Notes: generated by a model not told the origin, from the letters alone. Counted from the first letter of the stretch, positions 1 to 9,750 are shown. The stretch: 64,000 bases of DNA from Magnetospira sp. QH-2 (GCF_000968135.1 NZ_FO538765.1:434001-498000), one strand, 5' to 3'. Translations and numbers: made by a program.

Positions 1-56
1 GCCCGGTTGTCGCGGACCATAACGGCGCTGCGGGGCGAGGGGCGTCTGAGCATTCA

Positions 57-97
57 ATCAAAAAAGCAAACGGGCAGCACCTAAAAGGCCTGCCCGT
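57..97 (-). terminator. Rho-independent terminator of gcrA
   Basis: On the minus strand an 8-bp stem, ACGGGCAG pairing with CTGCCCGT (70-97), is followed by a T-rich tract (TTTGCTTTTTTG). It lies about 30 bases past the gcrA stop codon, so it most likely ends that transcript. The first 56 bases of the window hold nothing I can identify. Confidence 0.8.
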
Positions 98-123
98 GGG
101 TACACCAATCCGCAAAAGCTCTT

Positions 124-693
124 TTACGCGGCGGCATCCGCCTTTGTCGCGGCGGCAGCCGCTGCTGCTGCTGCAGCCTGTTTCTTGGCTCGATCAGCGC
201 GATCCCCCTTGCTGCTTTTCACATAGGCGATCTGGCAATGAGGCAGGCAATAGGGCTTGCCGGGCACCGCTGTTTCGCCGCAGAACTGAAAGTCCGGTTT
301 GCCAGGCTCGCCAATGGGCCAGCAGCACATGCCGTGGGTGAGCTGGTCCAAGGTGATGATCTCGTTTTTGCCAGATTTCTTGGCTTTGGCCACGGGGGCC
401 GGCTTGGGCTCCGGCTTGGGCTCGGGCTTGGGAGCGGCAACGGCCGGTTCGGCCTTGGCCGCCGGAGCCTTGGAGGCCTTCTTGGCTGGCGCCGTCTCGC
501 GCGGCGTCGTTTTCTTGGCGGCGGCAGCTCGCTGAATGGGGGACTGCCGTTTGGGCAGGCCAAGGCGGTGGGCCTTGCCGATGACGGCGTTCTTGGTGAA
601 GCCCAGGCGGCGGCCAATTTCTCCGGTGGCCAGGCCTTCACTCCACAATTCGGTTAAGAGCTTGATACGGTCGGGGGTCCAATCTTGTGACAT
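124..693 (-). CDS. gcrA: GcrA-type cell cycle regulator
   Basis: GcrA is an alphaproteobacterial transcription factor that works with sigma-70 at promoters carrying CcrM-methylated GANTC sites and drives S-phase genes. The product is 189 aa. It starts MSQDWTPDRIKLLTELW, the conserved N-terminal helix-turn-helix (LATGEIGRRLGFTKNAVIGK). A lysine/alanine/proline-rich linker with PKPEPKPEPK repeats follows. The C-terminal sigma-interacting part has the motif HGMCCWPIGEP and further Cys/His residues (FCGE, YCLPHC). A poly-alanine tail closes it. The start at 693 is preferred over an in-frame ATG at 744 because AGAGG lies just upstream and the family begins here. It appears monocistronic, with a terminator downstream. 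Confidence 0.93.
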   Translation of the reverse strand: MSQDWTPDRIKLLTELWSEGLATGEIGRRLGFTKNAVIGKAHRLGLPKRQSPIQRAAAAKKTTPRETAPAKKASKAPAAKAEPAVAAPKPEPKPEPKPAPVAKAKKSGKNEIITLDQLTHGMCCWPIGEPGKPDFQFCGETAVPGKPYCLPHCQIAYVKSSKGDRADRAKKQAAAAAAAAAATKADAAA

Positions 694-845
694 GCTGCCT
701 CTGTCTTGCGCGTCCATTGGAAGAGGACGGAAGGAAAAAATCATTGAAACCAGTAGCTTGGCGGGAAGCGTGGCCGGTCCCGAATGGTCAGCGCGAGATT
801 ACATCATCTGTTCCCACGCGGCAACCCCGCCCCGAAACTAAGACC

Positions 846-874
846 CAAAAGGCGGCCACCGGATGGAGGCCGCC
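846..874 (-). terminator. Hairpin terminator after the DUF2892 gene
   Basis: GGCGGCC pairs perfectly with GGCCGCC (851-857 with 868-874). On the minus strand the stem is followed by TTTTGGGTCTT. It lies about 30 bases past the stop of the small membrane protein gene. Confidence 0.6.
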
Positions 875-905
875 TCAATAGGAACGCGCGGAATAAGCGG
901 AGGCC

Positions 906-1109
906 CTATTTTTCGCTGGCCGGGCAGGTCTTGATGCCGAGGATGCTGTAGGCCGGGCACCAGCCAAGCATGGTGGTCAGCACCGGCACGATACCAATCA
1001 GGCCAACCCAGCGATAGGATACGCCTTCGGCCACGGCGGCGAAGGTGAGCAGCAGGCCTCCGACGAGAACGCGCAAAAAGCCATCGAGAAAACCGACATT
1101 ATGAGGCAT
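906..1109 (-). CDS. Small DUF2892 (YgaP-type) inner-membrane protein
   Basis: The 67-aa protein has two hydrophobic stretches (FLRVLVGGLLLTFAAVA and YRWVGLIGIVPVLTTMLGW), followed by CPAYSILGIKTC. This is the usual form of the DUF2892 family, whose members resemble the membrane part of the rhodanese YgaP. Function is not established, but the family often sits beside sulfur-transfer or redox genes. A Crp/Fnr regulator gene lies directly upstream on the same strand, and the two may be co-regulated. The two conserved C-terminal cysteines are intact. Confidence 0.8.
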   Translation of the reverse strand: MPHNVGFLDGFLRVLVGGLLLTFAAVAEGVSYRWVGLIGIVPVLTTMLGWCPAYSILGIKTCPASEK

Positions 1110-1130
1110 TGGAAAAATCTCCGTTGGACG

Positions 1131-1193
1131 ATGATGGGATCACATGGACCCATCATGACGGTCCTGGGCGAGCCTGTCGGTGACCAAGTCACC
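1131..1193. promoter_or_regulatory. Two inverted repeats between the crp-like and DUF2892 genes
   Basis: ATGATGGG (1131-1138) pairs with CCCATCAT (1149-1156), and GGTGAC (1179-1184) pairs with GTCACC (1188-1193). They occupy the 94-base gap between the regulator and the DUF2892 gene. They could be operators for the adjacent Crp/Fnr protein or hairpins limiting readthrough; the sequence alone does not decide. Confidence 0.4.
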
Positions 1194-1203
1194 TAGGGGA
1201 GAT

Positions 1204-1860
1204 TTATTTTGCCACAAGCCCTAATCCCTCCCGGTCGGCCAGATCGATACGGCCCCGGGCGAGGCGGACCAGCCCCCGCCGCTCGAATTCTTTTAACTGA
1301 CGGCTGATCACCTCGCGGGCCGAACCCAGCTCCACGGCGATGTCTTGATGGGTGAGGGGAAGGCTGGCCGATTCCCGGCCTCGATCCAGCAGAAACTGGG
1401 CAAGGCGCTGGTCGATACGCCCGAAGGCCACTTCCTCGATCAGTGCCAGCAAGCCATTGACCCGCGTGCCATAGGCGGAAAAAACGAAGGCACGGAAAAT
1501 GCGAGACGTGGCGAGCAAATCCTGAAAAGCGGCGGCGGGCAGAATGGCGGCGGTGACGTCGGTCTCGGTCAGGCCCTCGGCGTTGTAATCCTCCCCGGCC
1601 ATCAGGCAGGAGGTGGTGAGGACGCAGGTCTGCCCCTTCTCCACCCGATAGAGCACGATTTCCCTCCCGCTTTCAGCGACCATCTGCACCCGAACACTGC
1701 CGTCGATCACCATCAGGTAGTTGGCGCAGGCGCCGCCGTCGTGAAATACCGTTTGCCCGGCGGGCAGGGCTGCGATCTGGGCAATCTGCAAGAGCCTTTG
1801 ACGCTGATCGTCTGGCAGCGCTGCCAGCGGGGGAAATGCGGCAAGCCAGTTTTCGGTCAT
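1204..1860 (-). CDS. Crp/Fnr-family transcriptional regulator
   Basis: A 218-aa regulator with an N-terminal cyclic-nucleotide-binding-type beta-barrel (about residues 15-130, including ANYLMVIDGSVRVQM) and a C-terminal winged helix (LTHQDIAVELGSAREVISRQL, about 165-190). There is no N-terminal Fnr-type four-cysteine cluster. A CVLTTSCLMAGE segment in the barrel has two cysteines that could sense redox state; this is inference. The start at 1860 is chosen over 1920 because AAGGAAA precedes it at good spacing. The DUF2892 membrane protein gene follows on the same strand and is the obvious candidate target. Confidence 0.85.
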   Translation of the reverse strand: MTENWLAAFPPLAALPDDQRQRLLQIAQIAALPAGQTVFHDGGACANYLMVIDGSVRVQMVAESGREIVLYRVEKGQTCVLTTSCLMAGEDYNAEGLTETDVTAAILPAAAFQDLLATSRIFRAFVFSAYGTRVNGLLALIEEVAFGRIDQRLAQFLLDRGRESASLPLTHQDIAVELGSAREVISRQLKEFERRGLVRLARGRIDLADREGLGLVAK

Positions 1861-2010
1861 CAAGGGTTTTCCTTTGCCAAGCGGTATTGGATCATAGCGT
1901 GAAGCGAAATTGGGCGCCATCGGGTTGGTGACCCCGCACGATGTCTGCTAGGCTTGAACCCATCGAACGAGTCGTCCCAATACCCGGCGAATCCAGGGGG
2001 AATCCAGCCC

Positions 2011-3669
2011 ATGTCCGACCTGACCCAGACGTCCGCCTGGCAAGCGTTGCAAGCGCATGCCGAGGCCATGACCCATGTCCATATGCGTGATTTGTTCGCC
2101 GAGGACCCGGGCCGCTTCGAGACTTTCTCCCTGCGGTTGGGTGATATGCTGGTGGACTACTCCAAGAACCGTATCACCGGTGAGACCATGGACAAGCTTT
2201 TTGCCCTGGCCGAGGCGGCGGATCTGGAGATCTGGCGCGGTCGGATGTTCGCCGGCGAGCATATTAACAACACCGAGAACCGCGCGGTGCTGCATGTGGC
2301 CCTGCGCAATCGCTCCGACCGGCCAATCCATGTGGATGGGGTCGATGTGATGCCCGCCGTGCGGCGCGAGCTCGATCACATGCGGCGGTTTTCGGAATCC
2401 GTGCGCGAAGGGTATTGGACCGGTCATACCGGAAAGCCCATCGCCGATGTGGTCAATATCGGCATCGGTGGCTCCGATCTGGGCCCGGTGATGGCCTGCG
2501 AGGCCTTAAAGCCCTATCACCATCCCCGCCTGAAGGTGCATTTCGTCTCGAATGTGGACGGCACCCACATGGCCGAGACCCTCAAGGATCTGGATCCGGA
2601 AACCACCTTGTTCCTGGTGGCCTCAAAGACCTTCACCACCCAGGAAACCATGACCAATGCCCAGTCGGCGCGCAAGTGGCTGACCGACCAGTTGGGCGAG
2701 GCGGCGGTGGGGCGTCATTTCGCCGCCCTATCCACCAATACCGAGGCGGTGGCCGCCTTCGGCATCAATACCGCCAATATGTTCGAGTTCTGGGACTGGG
2801 TGGGCGGACGTTATTCCCTGTGGTCGGCCATCGGCCTGCCCATCGCCATCGCCATCGGCATGGACGGCTTCGAGGACATGCTGCAAGGCGCCTATGAGAT
2901 GGACGAGCATTTCCGCACCACGCCACTGGATAAAAACATCCCGGCCATTCTCGGACTGCTCGGGGTGTGGTACGGCGACTTCATGGGCGCCCATGCCCAT
3001 GCGGTGCTGCCCTATGACCAATACCTGCATCGACTGGCCGCCTATCTGCAACAGGCCGATATGGAAAGCAACGGCAAACGGGTGACCCGCGACGGGCAGC
3101 CGGTCCCCTACGCCACCGGCCCGATCCTGTTCGGCGAACCAGGCACCAACGGCCAGCATTCCTTCTATCAGTTGATTCACCAGGGCACCCACCTGATCCC
3201 CTGCGATTTCATCGCCACGGCGGAAACCCATAACCCCATGCCGCACCACCACCCGATCCTGCTGTCCAACTTCCTGGCCCAGCCGGAAGCCCTGATGACC
3301 GGCAAGACCGAAGACCAGGTGCGCGAGGAACTGGTGGCCCAAGGGAAGTCCGAAAAACAGATCGCGGCCCTGCTGCCGCACAAGGTGTTCCCCGGCAATC
3401 GTCCGACCAACTCGATCCTGCTCAAGACCCTTGACCCCCATGCCCTGGGACAACTGGTCGCCCTCTACGAGCACAAGATCTTCGTCCAGGGCGTGGTTTG
3501 GGGGATCAACTCCTATGACCAATGGGGCGTCGAACTGGGCAAGCAGCTGGCCCGGGTGATTCTGCCGGAACTCACCGGCGACGCCGAACCCCGCAGTCAC
3601 GACGGCTCCACCACGGCGCTGATCGAGCAGATTCGGGCCTGGCGGGGGTCGCAACAGCCTCAAAATTAA
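2011..3669 (+). CDS. pgi: Glucose-6-phosphate isomerase
   Basis: Interconverts glucose-6-phosphate and fructose-6-phosphate in the cytoplasm. The 552-aa length matches the bacterial enzyme. Family signatures are clear: [18 protein letters not shown] in the N-terminal SIS domain, [15 protein letters not shown] for phosphate binding, [17 protein letters not shown] (PGI signature), and the C-terminal [18 protein letters not shown] with its catalytic lysine. The start at 2011 follows a GGGGG Shine-Dalgarno; an in-frame ATG at 1954 would add 19 atypical residues. The gene stands alone, divergent from the Crp/Fnr gene. Confidence 0.97.
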   Translation: MSDLTQTSAWQALQAHAEAMTHVHMRDLFAEDPGRFETFSLRLGDMLVDYSKNRITGETMDKLFALAEAADLEIWRGRMFAGEHINNTENRAVLHVALRNRSDRPIHVDGVDVMPAVRRELDHMRRFSESVREGYWTGHTGKPIADVVNIGIGGSDLGPVMACEALKPYHHPRLKVHFVSNVDGTHMAETLKDLDPETTLFLVASKTFTTQETMTNAQSARKWLTDQLGEAAVGRHFAALSTNTEAVAAFGINTANMFEFWDWVGGRYSLWSAIGLPIAIAIGMDGFEDMLQGAYEMDEHFRTTPLDKNIPAILGLLGVWYGDFMGAHAHAVLPYDQYLHRLAAYLQQADMESNGKRVTRDGQPVPYATGPILFGEPGTNGQHSFYQLIHQGTHLIPCDFIATAETHNPMPHHHPILLSNFLAQPEALMTGKTEDQVREELVAQGKSEKQIAALLPHKVFPGNRPTNSILLKTLDPHALGQLVALYEHKIFVQGVVWGINSYDQWGVELGKQLARVILPELTGDAEPRSHDGSTTALIEQIRAWRGSQQPQN

Positions 3670-3767
3670 TGGTAGATTTGTCGCAAGACATATCGGCATA
3701 ATCGTATCTGTATAACCTTGGGGCGGTCCATTGTCCGGGGCGCCCTGGGCCAATGCGGAGGATGAGT

Positions 3768-6434
3768 ATGCGCATCGCATTGCATAGATGGCTGTTTATT
3801 CTTGGATGTTCCTTGGCGATCTGGTTGACGGCTCCGGTGGCCGAGGCAGCGGATGGCGAAACACCAGAGCCGAAACAATCCAAAGAACAGCCGGAAAAGA
3901 AGTATCTGGAAGCCCTGGTGCCTTTCGAAGACCGCATGGCGCGGATCCGTAGAGCTCTACCCGGGCTTGAGACGACGGCGCGCGCCGATCGAGTCATGAT
4001 TCTGATCCGGATCTTGGATCGAGCATACTCGACCACTCTCAATAATTTCAACTTTGGATTGCGCGCTGTTTCCAACGCCTTGATCCAGATTCAACAAGAA
4101 GACGAGACATCTAGAAAAATCGGGAACGCTTTCCTCGAATCGATTCCGAAATTGTGGAATGAACAGCGCGAAGGATTGAATCAAACCGCGCAAGAATTGG
4201 CAAACGACGTTGAATCATACGCTTATCCCGGTGCGAAAGGAGATCTGCTTGAGATTTTGGGGCGCTACTTTCGACGAATAGACCGCCTGTGGGAGGAACT
4301 AAGAGATCATCGCAAGGCAATAGAGGCTGGGAATACCGTAACTGATACGGTACTCAATTCGATCTGGTTCCGATCTGTTTCGGCAATCGTATTGCTGGAG
4401 GTGGAGATGCGCCTGACGTTCTTCCACAGTCGGCTTGACGACTACGGCTCCGCCGCAGAAAGTCTGCATCACTCCCAAGACCTAGCTTTAGCCTATGTTT
4501 TCAATTGCTATTTGGTGCGATTAATAGATGGAGAGCCTTGCGGGCCCTTGCTTGACAAAAGCACTCAGTATTTAAACATTGCAAGCAATGCCTTGGAGGA
4601 AATCGAGGAAGATCGGCAAAAATTCGGTTTTCTGGCATTGGATACTGCTACTGAAAGCAAAAATCCTTTGATTCGTTACTTGACGGCAAAGTCTCGACGC
4701 AATGCCGAGAAACTGCGCTCCGAGAAGCAGCTAGTCGACGCCATGAAGACAATGGTGGATCTGGCATCCATCGGAAGCTTCAAGAAGGCTGAGTTTACCG
4801 CAATTTGGAAGGCCTATGAGTTTGGTCGCCGCAATGCCCATGACCGTTTCGAAGACAACGCCGACAAGGTTTTCAAGGCCTTGAAAATGTTTGGTTCGGG
4901 GAATCAGAAGAAGAATCAGAACACCGAGACCAGCAAGACCACCGCCAATACCGACTTCTGGGCAGGCCAGGTTTCCCGCCATCCGGATAACGGTCGCTTG
5001 GAGGCCTGTCTTGTCGTGCCGGACCACAAACTGACCCGGGGCATGGCGTTGATCGAGTATCCGGTACTGGGCAAAACCCGACTGGCTTTTTCGGAAAAGG
5101 ACTGGAACCTGAAGGACGGCGAAACGGTGAAAGGCACCCTGATCTTCGACGATGGCACGCCTCTACCATTTGACGGTCGGGTCTACAACAAAGGGCGGCT
5201 ATATATCTCGCCGCTACCCGAACACTTCATCGAACAGGCGACCGATGCCCGCTTCCTCTCCGTGAAGATACCGCAAGGCAAGCGTTCCTACCCCCTTTAC
5301 AGCATCGACATGGTCTACGACTCGTTGCGAGATTGCCTGGCCGAGGCCGGGGTGAAAGTTCCGGAAAGGATGGGGTTGCAGAAACTGCGACCACCGCCGC
5401 TGGCCAAAATCCCGAAAGAGGCGGAAGCGGATGATCAGACCCACCGCATCCTGCTTAAGATCGCCCGGAACACCAGCTTGAAAAAGGCCCTGGATGAGAA
5501 CTTCCGTCGCCTAGTCGATGGGTTGGATCTCTATCTGCAACAAACCGATAACATTCTGGGAACCATCAGCCTTTATCTGTCCGGGCACAATGAATGGAAA
5601 ACCGTTGATGACCGGTTCGGCCCTTACACCTGGGATGCGGGAGCCTTCATTGATTACATCGACAACTATGATGTCCCATCCATCTACCGGGCCAAGCTCC
5701 TCCGGGGTCCCTTCGATCCTCTCGTGGCCTTCCACGATGGGTTCACCGAGGCACGCAAATCCTCTCGGGACGCCTACTACAAGGCCTATGATCTTTTCGA
5801 GGCCCTCGAAGGCAAGCCTGTCACCAAGGAGATGCAGGACAAGGAAATCCCGGTGATCGCCCATACCATCTTTGAATTGGAGGCCTGGCGAACCTTCAAC
5901 CGGGCCACCTACGACCTGCTTGTCCATGATCTGGCGGCGGATGCCGGGTTGGAACAGTTGATCTGGGGGATGAACGTGATCAACGACGCCGCTTATGTCA
6001 GTTTCATGCTCGGCCTGTCCGAGATGTCGCGCCACGATCGTGCCGCCGCCTTAGGCCATTTCGCCGATGCCAAGCGGATCATCCTGGCCGCCGATGGCGC
6101 GGTGGCCCATTTTCGCAACGAGGCGGCAGGTTTTGAAACCCTTCTCCTGGACGCCCTGGGCGGAAAAGTTGGTGGAGCCGATGCGCTGTTGGAGAACGTG
6201 GAACTCGGTCTGCAATTGGAGGAAATCTTTGCCGCCAAATTGGTGGACCGTGTGGATCGGTTGGTTGACGGGGAAATGATCGAAAGCGTCCGCCAATTGT
6301 TTAAGGAGATCAACGATCAGCGGATGGCACAACGCAAGGAGCGTCAAACTCTGTGGGCGGCCTTTACCCTCAACTTGGTGGAGGCCATCGGTCAGAAATC
6401 CGCCGAAGAGGGTAAGAAAGGCTCTGGAATCTAG
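3768..6434 (+). CDS. Large secreted protein with a central IalB-like domain
   Basis: An 888-aa protein of unknown function. A Sec signal peptide (hydrophobic LFILGCSLAIWLTAP, cleavage after AEA) sends it to the periplasm or outside. Residues about 30-390 are helical and charged. About 395-515 resembles the invasion-associated locus B fold (FWAGQVSRHPDNGRLEAC ... DSLRDCLAEAG), a beta domain closed by a cysteine pair. The rest is again helical. The start at 3768 is chosen because GGAGG (3757-3761) is 6 bases upstream; ATGs at 3753 and 3762 overlap it. The first third is visibly richer in A+T than the remainder. It is not obviously in an operon: pgi lies upstream, can is convergent. Confidence 0.6.
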   Translation: MRIALHRWLFILGCSLAIWLTAPVAEAADGETPEPKQSKEQPEKKYLEALVPFEDRMARIRRALPGLETTARADRVMILIRILDRAYSTTLNNFNFGLRAVSNALIQIQQEDETSRKIGNAFLESIPKLWNEQREGLNQTAQELANDVESYAYPGAKGDLLEILGRYFRRIDRLWEELRDHRKAIEAGNTVTDTVLNSIWFRSVSAIVLLEVEMRLTFFHSRLDDYGSAAESLHHSQDLALAYVFNCYLVRLIDGEPCGPLLDKSTQYLNIASNALEEIEEDRQKFGFLALDTATESKNPLIRYLTAKSRRNAEKLRSEKQLVDAMKTMVDLASIGSFKKAEFTAIWKAYEFGRRNAHDRFEDNADKVFKALKMFGSGNQKKNQNTETSKTTANTDFWAGQVSRHPDNGRLEACLVVPDHKLTRGMALIEYPVLGKTRLAFSEKDWNLKDGETVKGTLIFDDGTPLPFDGRVYNKGRLYISPLPEHFIEQATDARFLSVKIPQGKRSYPLYSIDMVYDSLRDCLAEAGVKVPERMGLQKLRPPPLAKIPKEAEADDQTHRILLKIARNTSLKKALDENFRRLVDGLDLYLQQTDNILGTISLYLSGHNEWKTVDDRFGPYTWDAGAFIDYIDNYDVPSIYRAKLLRGPFDPLVAFHDGFTEARKSSRDAYYKAYDLFEALEGKPVTKEMQDKEIPVIAHTIFELEAWRTFNRATYDLLVHDLAADAGLEQLIWGMNVINDAAYVSFMLGLSEMSRHDRAAALGHFADAKRIILAADGAVAHFRNEAAGFETLLLDALGGKVGGADALLENVELGLQLEEIFAAKLVDRVDRLVDGEMIESVRQLFKEINDQRMAQRKERQTLWAAFTLNLVEAIGQKSAEEGKKGSGI

Positions 6435-6447
6435 AGCCTGTTCCCGA

Positions 6448-7104
6448 TTATGGGGCCTCGGTCAGCTTGAACACGCTATGCAGATCGGCGGGGCCTTCCA
6501 ACCCGACGCCAAGGTCACGCAGGATCCCATCTCGCAGGCTGTAGATCCAGCCATGCAGCGCCAGCTTCTTGCCCTGGGCCCAGGCAATTTGCACCACCGA
6601 TAGCCGGGCCACATTGCGCACCTGTTGCACCACGTTGAGTTCGCACAAGCGGTCCTGCTGCTGCCGCTCGTCCTTGATCAGGCGCAGTTCCTCGAAATTG
6701 GCGTGGTAGACGTCCTTGATTTGTGCCAGCCAGTTGTCGAGGAGGCCGTGGGGTTGTTTGTCCATGGCCGCCTTGACCCCGCCGCAGCCATAGTGGCCGG
6801 TGACGATGATATGTTCGACGCCCAGCGCCTCCACCGCGAATTGCACCACCGACAGGCAATTGACGTCGGACAGGGGCACCTGATTGGCGATGTTGCGATG
6901 TACGAAGACCTCGCCCGGCTGCAGACCGACGATCTGATTGGCCGGAACCCGGGAGTCGGAACAGCCGATCCACAGGTAGTTCGGCGTTTGCACATCGCGC
7001 AGGCGCTTAAAGAATTCCGCGTCTTCGCCCAGCCTGGCCGCCGCCCAATCCCGGTTGGCGTTCAGCAGGTCCTCGGGGGACTTATGGTGTTTTTGATCGC
7101 ACAT
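6448..7104 (-). CDS. can: Beta-class carbonic anhydrase
   Basis: Catalyses reversible hydration of CO2 to bicarbonate. The 218-aa product has the clade B zinc-site set: Cys48 and the Asp50/Arg52 dyad in GCSDSRVPAN, then His104 and Cys107 in GHYGCGGV. Length and the C-terminal helical region agree with E. coli Can/YadF. It is convergent with the IalB-like gene, 13 bases away, and has no obvious operon partner. It may support bicarbonate-requiring enzymes such as carbamoyl-phosphate synthase, whose small subunit gene is at about 9.8-11.0 kb, but that link is inference. Confidence 0.95.
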   Translation of the reverse strand: MCDQKHHKSPEDLLNANRDWAAARLGEDAEFFKRLRDVQTPNYLWIGCSDSRVPANQIVGLQPGEVFVHRNIANQVPLSDVNCLSVVQFAVEALGVEHIIVTGHYGCGGVKAAMDKQPHGLLDNWLAQIKDVYHANFEELRLIKDERQQQDRLCELNVVQQVRNVARLSVVQIAWAQGKKLALHGWIYSLRDGILRDLGVGLEGPADLHSVFKLTEAP

Positions 7105-7209
7105 GACTCTGTTTTTTACCGGGAATCATCTGTTGCCGCAATCCTATCTGGCCGGCCAAGCCATGGGGAGCCTTGCACAGAGGAGAATTTTGCCATGCGT
7201 CCATGGTAT

Positions 7210-9144
7210 CTACCCCCGAAACACCCCGGCCAGCAGGGCGTCCAACCGTCGAATCAATTCCTCGGTCATTTCCCGCTCGAAATCGTCCAGGTTGGTGGCA
7301 TGGGCCCAGGCGAAGCGCACCTGCGGTTCCTGGGCGCGGATCATGTTGTCGCGCAGGGCCTGTCGCATCACTTCCTGGCTCTGCTCGCGTGACACGCCCT
7401 TGCGTTTGGTATGCCAGACCAGGCGCTCGTCGATGTTCTCGGTGGCGAAGTGCCAGATCTTGATGTCCGCGAACAGATCGGCGAAATCCTCCGAGGACAG
7501 GATCTCCATGGCCTCCAGGAAACCCGCCCGCAAGACATAGACCCCCTCGGCCCCGCTCAGATCCTCGGTCAGCACCCCGTTGAGGATGCCGGTGCGGCCT
7601 TCCAGGTCACCGATTTCGGGACAGAAGCGACCGCTCTCGATACGCTGCTGCATCTCGGCTGGGTCCAGCGACACCATCCCCGCGCGGCCCTGGGCCGAGG
7701 GATGGGCGATCACCCGGGGCACAACATGCACAAGCGGGCCCAGCGGATACTCGTTCTTGGCGATCGCCCGGGCCAGGTTTTCCACCGCCGCGCCGGCGCC
7801 GGTAATGGCCGGTTGGTCCGGGTCCGCCGGATTGCCGCCAAGGATCAGCACCAAGACGTTGTTGCGCGGCCCGCGCGGCATGATGGTCGCCGGGCGGATC
7901 TGGCAATGGTTGCGCTTGAAAGTCTCGTGTTTGCCGACAAAAGCGCCGGAGGCCCGGGCCTTGGTCAAGGCGTACTCAACGAAGCCCCGGTCCTTGTCGG
8001 TCAGATGAGGCCTGGCGCGCTGATAAATGATCCCAGCGATGTAATGAGCGAAGTTGGCCGCCTCGTTGAGCTTGAAGATGGGGCCGCCGGTAAGGAAATA
8101 GGCGCCGATGGAGGCGGCGAAGCTGTCACCGCAGCCGGTATCCTCGCGCACGGCGGGGTCGACCTCGATGGAGTTTTCCTGAATCAGCGGCGAATAAACG
8201 AATTCCACCTGCCCGCCGCGGGCCTTGCGGGCCAGACTGGCGCCCTTGGCTCCGTCGGTGATGACCACGTAGTTGGCACCGTAATCGAGGATGCGACGAC
8301 TGATTTCCTTGGCATACATGATGCGCAGCTCGGTGGCGTCCTTGTGCCGTCGGCCCAGGGGCTCGAAGGCGAAGAATTGCGCTGCTTCCGACAGGTTCAG
8401 GCTGACCACGTCGACGATGGAGAGAAAGCTGCGGTACTCGGTGTAGAGCTGTTTGAGTTGATTGCCGCCCACCAGCCAGAACACGCGCAGGCCCTTGTCT
8501 TTCAGCTTGCGCTGCATGATGGCGTCGAACTTACGGGAGTCCTGCGGCTCCTGGCCGACGAACAACACGTCGTTCCCACTGCCATAGAAGTCGGTCTCTT
8601 GTTGCCACAGGTCGATGGCCTCGGCGTCATAGGTGGGGCCACGCTGGGTGACGATCAGTTTCTCGAAGTCCTTGGACTGGAAGATCAGCGAGGTGCGTGA
8701 AAGCCCGTCCACCAAGGTGCCGGGAAAGGAATCTCCGGCATCGGCCCAGGTCAGATAGTCGGCGCGCGGGGCATTGTCCCGGCCCTCGCCCAGCACGTCG
8801 AGGATCACTTCCAGGTCCTTGCTCAGATTACACAGGCCGCCGCCCAGAGTGCGGGCAAAGGGCCCGGCGTCCGTATCCTTGATGCGCAGGGTCTCCCCGG
8901 CCGCGGCATCCAGGGTAACCAGATAGCCGTCGCCATCCCGCTCGATGCGATCTACGGCCACCTTCACGCCGTCCGGCGAGCGGCTGCGCAGGGCTTCCAG
9001 CTGATTGCGCAGATCACCGCCCAGGTTTTCGGCGAAAAGGTCGACGGTCTGTGACCGGACCAAGGAAATCAGGACCCGCCCGCTGCGGTCGTTCAGTTGC
9101 CGCACAGCGGCGTTGCGCGCTTCGGCGCTCACGTTTCTTGGCAT
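7210..9144 (-). CDS. PfkB-family sugar kinase-like protein with long extra domains
   Basis: A 644-aa protein. The central part (about residues 90-400) is PfkB/ribokinase-like: GGGLCNLSKDLEVI near its start, and the signature DTGCGDSFAASIGAYFLTGG near residue 337 with the catalytic aspartate. Usual PfkB kinases are about 300-350 aa. This one has about 90 extra N-terminal residues and about 240 extra C-terminal residues, beginning near MPRGPRNNVLVLILGGNPAD, that I cannot assign. A GGGGGGAG ribosome-binding site precedes the start. The substrate cannot be read from the sequence. A small secreted protein gene is divergent from it. Confidence 0.7.
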   Translation of the reverse strand: MPRNVSAEARNAAVRQLNDRSGRVLISLVRSQTVDLFAENLGGDLRNQLEALRSRSPDGVKVAVDRIERDGDGYLVTLDAAAGETLRIKDTDAGPFARTLGGGLCNLSKDLEVILDVLGEGRDNAPRADYLTWADAGDSFPGTLVDGLSRTSLIFQSKDFEKLIVTQRGPTYDAEAIDLWQQETDFYGSGNDVLFVGQEPQDSRKFDAIMQRKLKDKGLRVFWLVGGNQLKQLYTEYRSFLSIVDVVSLNLSEAAQFFAFEPLGRRHKDATELRIMYAKEISRRILDYGANYVVITDGAKGASLARKARGGQVEFVYSPLIQENSIEVDPAVREDTGCGDSFAASIGAYFLTGGPIFKLNEAANFAHYIAGIIYQRARPHLTDKDRGFVEYALTKARASGAFVGKHETFKRNHCQIRPATIMPRGPRNNVLVLILGGNPADPDQPAITGAGAAVENLARAIAKNEYPLGPLVHVVPRVIAHPSAQGRAGMVSLDPAEMQQRIESGRFCPEIGDLEGRTGILNGVLTEDLSGAEGVYVLRAGFLEAMEILSSEDFADLFADIKIWHFATENIDERLVWHTKRKGVSREQSQEVMRQALRDNMIRAQEPQVRFAWAHATNLDDFEREMTEELIRRLDALLAGVFRG

Positions 9145-9222
9145 GAAATGGCTCCCCCCATTCGATTTTGCCGAAGTCTATCAGGTCAGAAGCAGGAACG
9201 GTAGATGGGGGATGTGTTACCA

Positions 9223-9750
9223 ATGGGCATGTGGACTCGCATTGTCACTTTTGCCACCGCCTTGATCCTGGTTGCCCACCCGGTTCGCGCCCTGCCGCCC
9301 GGGTTCGATCTGACAGCGCAGTGCCAGCGGCTGCACGCCGACCGGGAGCGGGATATCGAATACCCTCAGGACAGGGCCAAGACCGACCGCTTTTGCCGTC
9401 TGCGCGCCAACGGCGAGGAGGGAATGGTGGCCTCGGACCAGTATTATTTTGCCCTGCGCCGGGGGCTGCGGTTCATCTGCAAGGGCAAGCGGCCAATCCT
9501 CATGGACCTGCTTTGGCCGCTCAGGGATTGCAACGGCGAGACCCGCACGGTCAGTGCCTCCCCCGCCGCCAACGGGCAATGCCGCCTGCGTATCGTCGAG
9601 ACCGGGACCGAGGTGCTGGCGGAATCCGGGAGTATTGAGGATCTGCGGCAGTATCTGGATGAGCGACCCTGGTGGGAGAGCCTGGCCAGCCGCCTGGCCG
9701 CCCCGGCACTCTATGACCTTATGGAAGAGGCGCGGAATTGTTGGGAATAG
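9223..9750 (+). CDS. Small secreted protein of unknown function
   Basis: About 175 aa. The N-terminus (MWTRIVTFATALILVAHPVRA) is a clear signal peptide with cleavage after VRA. The mature protein has six cysteines (in TAQCQR, RFCRLR, FICKGK, RDCNGE, GQCRLR and RNCWE), which suggests disulfide bonds in the periplasm. No domain is recognised. Starts at 9205, 9223 and 9229 are possible; 9223 is preferred because GGGGG at 9207 is about 11 bases upstream. It is divergent from the PfkB-like gene and convergent with carA. Confidence 0.6.
   Translation: MGMWTRIVTFATALILVAHPVRALPPGFDLTAQCQRLHADRERDIEYPQDRAKTDRFCRLRANGEEGMVASDQYYFALRRGLRFICKGKRPILMDLLWPLRDCNGETRTVSASPAANGQCRLRIVETGTEVLAESGSIEDLRQYLDERPWWESLASRLAAPALYDLMEEARNCWE

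Noticed and set aside
2728-3780. Long minus-strand frame of 350 codons antisense to pgi
   Set aside because: It is the shadow of a highly biased G+C-rich gene; pgi is certain on the other strand.
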